A DNA stretch of 7,201 bases. Source: Deltaproteobacteria bacterium RIFCSPHIGHO2_12_FULL_43_9. Lineage in GTDB: Bacteria; Bdellovibrionota; O2-12-FULL-43-9. Of this stretch, positions 5,775 to 7,201 are shown piece by piece. Each line of letters starts with the position of its first letter. Position 1 is the stretch's first letter. Below the pieces are notes generated by a model, which was not told where the DNA came from, searched no databases, and worked only from the letters and a program-made list of their open reading frames with translations. A program made the position numbers and the translations under genes. The stretch covers positions 1 through 7,201 of the forward strand of contig MGRR01000128.1 of assembly GCA_001798265.1 (NCBI GenBank), written 5' to 3'.

Positions 5775-6674
5775 TTAGTTGATATTACTGCGGTTTTGGG
5801 GCGGCATCGCCTTTATTATAGCCGAGAGCTTGCCAAACATAACCTTTGCTTCAATTTTGACTGGTATTTTGCGTTCATCATCTGATACCCAGATGAGTGC
5901 GTCGGCCTTCTGTTTTAAAACACCTTCGTGGTATGTGTAGGGCTTAACAACGAATGTTTTTATTTTACCCAGTGGGGTATTAATCTCCTCTTTTCGTAGA
6001 ACAGTCGCTTTGAGCAGCCAAAATTTTCCGTTATCAAAGACATAACGATAATAATCTTTCCCAACTACCGGTTTCTGGAATCGAAGCCAGTAAAAAACAC
6101 CAAGCGCGTCCGTGGCGTCGTGTTCCCAGTTTTGTTCATACTCAATCACCCTTGGGATTTTGGAGTGTTTAATAAGGCGGTCGTAAAATAAAATTTTCTT
6201 CTTCTTTTGATCAAATACCATAACCCTGTATTGTAAACGATTCGTCTCACGCATATTCATGACGTGTTTTATCGGTCTGAGATCACTAACCCCAACGTAA
6301 GACTCAATGTCATCGTTTGCAGAATAGAGTACACTGATTAATGGGGATGTTTTTCCTTTGGCATAAAAATCGTAAGCTAGTTTCCCGTCAATCCTTACAA
6401 CCCTTGGAACGCTCACTTCAACCTCGCCCGCTTGAATCCCAAAGAATTTTACGTCGTAAGCCAGTTTTTCTCCAACGAAGAAAGGGGGATTTTTACTTTC
6501 TATTATCCGCTCTTCCTGATTTTGGGATCTATGGGAATGCTTTTCCAGGTCCGGTGGCAGCGCCACTATAACCTCTTCTATTTGCTGATCGAAGGCTGGT
6601 GGGGGTGGAGACTGGGTTCCGGTTGGAACCGCGCAGGCGGTGAGGAAGAGGATGAATGGGATTGATCTACGCAT
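5775..6674 (-). CDS. DUF3108-family lipoprotein
   Basis: The 299-residue protein starts with a short lipoprotein signal, MRRSIPFILFLTAC, with Cys14 as the lipidated residue after Leu-Thr-Ala. A proline-rich, low-complexity linker follows (about 17-60), then a DUF3108 domain from about 66 to the end. Family features are GEKLAYDVKFFGIQAGEVEV at 68-87 near the start and WVSDDERKIPVKIEAKVMFG at 262-281 near the end. DUF3108 proteins are exported beta-rich envelope proteins of Gram-negatives without a settled function. An outer-membrane or periplasm-facing location is inferred from the signal. The start is ATG 6674, with AGGA 9 nt upstream; that site lies in a remnant of the palindromic repeat. 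The upstream lpxL frame overlaps this gene by 97 nt in a different frame, and the two are probably co-transcribed. Confidence 0.87.
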   Translation of the reverse strand: MRRSIPFILFLTACAVPTGTQSPPPPAFDQQIEEVIVALPPDLEKHSHRSQNQEERIIESKNPPFFVGEKLAYDVKFFGIQAGEVEVSVPRVVRIDGKLAYDFYAKGKTSPLISVLYSANDDIESYVGVSDLRPIKHVMNMRETNRLQYRVMVFDQKKKKILFYDRLIKHSKIPRVIEYEQNWEHDATDALGVFYWLRFQKPVVGKDYYRYVFDNGKFWLLKATVLRKEEINTPLGKIKTFVVKPYTYHEGVLKQKADALIWVSDDERKIPVKIEAKVMFGKLSAIIKAMPPQNRSNIN

Positions 6675-7201
6675 TCAGGAGATTCCTCGCTTCCACCGAC
6701 GTCACCGCTCTGCGGGTGAGATTGCTTCGCTTCGCTCGCAATGACGACTTCGCTCGCAATGACGACTTCGTCATCCAGAGCATCTCCGTCATTGCGAGGA
6801 GCCGAAGGCGACGAAGCAATCTCAGCGCGAGATTGCTTCGCTCCGCTCGCAATGACGTTCCCGTCATTCCGAGCCGAAGGCGAAGGAATCTCGCTCGCAA
6901 TAACGTTGCTTGGTTGTTTTTTCCATCGCCTATGGATCCAGAACCATTGCTCCGGGTGGCGGCGAATCCAGCTCTCAATCTTTTTGGTGTATATGGCGGT
7001 GTTATGCCTGATATTTTCTTCATAGCTCCCAATTCTCTCATACAGAAGGGGTGGGTCGAAGTTCATAACCAGCCGACCATCCCTTAATCTATATGAGAAC
7101 GCAGGAATAACCGGGGCATTAGTTCTATCGGCTAAAATCGCGAGCAACTTCATGGTGCCTGCCTTTCGCCCAAAGAAATCGACCCAGACCGCGTTTCTCC
7201 C
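6578..7201 (-). CDS. LpxL/HtrB-type lipid A acyltransferase, C-terminal part, with a repeat-encoded tail (partial)
   Basis: The frame is open from the window edge: GRNAVWVDFFGRKAGT (16 codons) leads into MKLLAILADRTNAPVIPAF. An ATG at 7153 is therefore internal, not the start. The pattern VDFFGR, then APVIPAF, then NTAIYTKKIESWIRRHPEQW and FWIHRRWK is that of the lipid A late acyltransferases (Pfam Lip_A_acyltrans), inner-membrane enzymes that add a secondary acyl chain to lipid A. The catalytic HX4D lies outside the window. Such proteins normally end within a few residues of HRRWK. Here the frame goes on for about 110 residues (bases 6910-6581) through the repeat cluster, giving NVIASE, RNDG and EAKQS peptides, and then 97 nt into the lipoprotein gene before a TAG. 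The normal stop seems to have been lost through repeat insertion. The exact paralogue (LpxL, LpxM, LpxP) cannot be told. Confidence 0.85.
   Translation of the reverse strand, partial: GRNAVWVDFFGRKAGTMKLLAILADRTNAPVIPAFSYRLRDGRLVMNFDPPLLYERIGSYEENIRHNTAIYTKKIESWIRRHPEQWFWIHRRWKKQPSNVIASEIPSPSARNDGNVIASGAKQSRAEIASSPSAPRNDGDALDDEVVIASEVVIASEAKQSHPQSGDVGGSEESPECVDQSHSSSSSPPARFQPEPSLHPHQPSISK
6679..6693. repeat. Degenerate repeat remnant carrying the lipoprotein gene's ribosome site
   Basis: GAGATTCCTCGCTTC matches the first half of the GAGATTCC...GGAATGACG form of the palindromic repeat, after which similarity fades (CACCGACGTCACC). On the minus strand its GAGGAATC supplies the AGGA 9 nt before the DUF3108 start. 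Confidence 0.55.
6718..6764. repeat. Palindromic repeat with an 18-bp tandem duplication
   Basis: GAGATTGCTTCGCTTCGCTCGCAATGACG spans 6718-6746 (the minus orientation of the 4641-4681 family). Its last 18 bases, 6729-6746, are repeated at once at 6747-6764 with one mismatch (GCTTCG to ACTTCG). A third truncated ACTTCG follows at 6765. This is a sign of local slippage or unequal exchange within the element. Confidence 0.85.
6787..6823. repeat. Palindromic repeat, plus orientation
   Basis: CGTCATTGCGAGGAGCC opens the unit and GACGAAGCAATCTC closes it, with a GCC-GAA-GGC inner stem. It is close to the 4641-4681 copy but has a shorter inner stem (3 instead of 5 bp). Confidence 0.88.
6829..6857. 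repeat. Palindromic repeat, minus orientation
   Basis: The unit begins GAGATTGCTTCGCTCC and ends GCTCGCAATGACG. It faces the 6787-6823 copy across only five bases, so the two make a larger inverted pair (GCAATCTC... against GAGATTGC). Confidence 0.88.
6862..6907. repeat. Variant palindromic repeat with swapped arms, plus a partial copy
   Basis: 6862-6892 runs CGTCATTCCGAGCC to GAAGGAATCTC. Compared with its sisters the G of ATTGC has become C, and the matching C of GCAAT has become G, so the outer pair is kept. A fragment, TCGCTCGCAATAACGTT (6891-6907), follows and marks the boundary with the conserved lpxL sequence. Confidence 0.85.

Noticed and set aside
6718..6907. CRISPR array
   Set aside because: The units alternate in orientation, differ in length, are self-complementary, and have no uniform spacers or cas genes nearby.
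6656..7087. Plus- and minus-frame open frames through 6650-7090 other than the lpxL frame
   Set aside because: They consist of repeat-derived peptides (FARNDD, SLRAKRSNL) and have no conserved domain.

Overview
The window comes from a Gram-negative, LPS-making bacterium. It carries a heptose-7-phosphate kinase, a GT9 (heptosyltransferase-type) glycosyltransferase, the C-terminal part of an LpxL/HtrB-type lipid A acyltransferase, a DUF3108 lipoprotein and a sigma-54 activator. That gene set, a moderate GC content and several families of short palindromic repeats fit an uncultured deltaproteobacterial-type lineage (Desulfobacterota or Bdellovibrionota-like). No 16S or ribosomal gene is present, so this placement is a guess.

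Layout. At 1-1103 on the minus strand, the kinase gene (111-1103) overlaps the start of a membrane-protein gene (1-136) that leaves the window. Divergent from it, across 39 bases, a GT9 gene (1143-2075, plus) runs into a palindromic repeat that supplies its last 21 codons and its stop. Facing it is a vapB-vapC type II toxin-antitoxin pair (2781-2111, minus). Then come a GAF/AAA+/Fis sigma-54 activator (4419-2860, minus), a repeat-rich gap (about 4504-4681), a Fic AMPylase fused to a MerR-type DNA-binding domain (5667-4684, minus), a DUF3108 lipoprotein (6674-5775, minus), and the 3' part of an lpxL-type gene (entering at 7201). The lpxL frame has lost its normal stop, reads through a repeat cluster and overlaps the lipoprotein gene.

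How it fits together. The outer genes serve the outer membrane: heptose supply and transfer for the LPS core, lipid A acylation, and an envelope lipoprotein. Two self-contained toxin-type modules (VapBC and Fic-MerR) sit between them, each with its own recognisable promoter. Three repeat families lie at gene ends: a 29-bp-arm palindrome of the GGGGACAGAC type, a CGTCATTGCGAG...GCAATCTC type, and an ATCCCCG...CGGGGAT type. In two cases (GT9 and LpxL) the repeats have rewritten the C-terminus of the neighbouring protein.

The most interesting points are: these repeat-made protein tails; a MerR-like dyad inside the promoter of the Fic-MerR gene, suggesting self-control; a vapBC promoter whose -10 box was created or duplicated by a 12-bp tandem repeat; and several promoters placed so close to the start codon that leaderless or nearly leaderless mRNAs are predicted.
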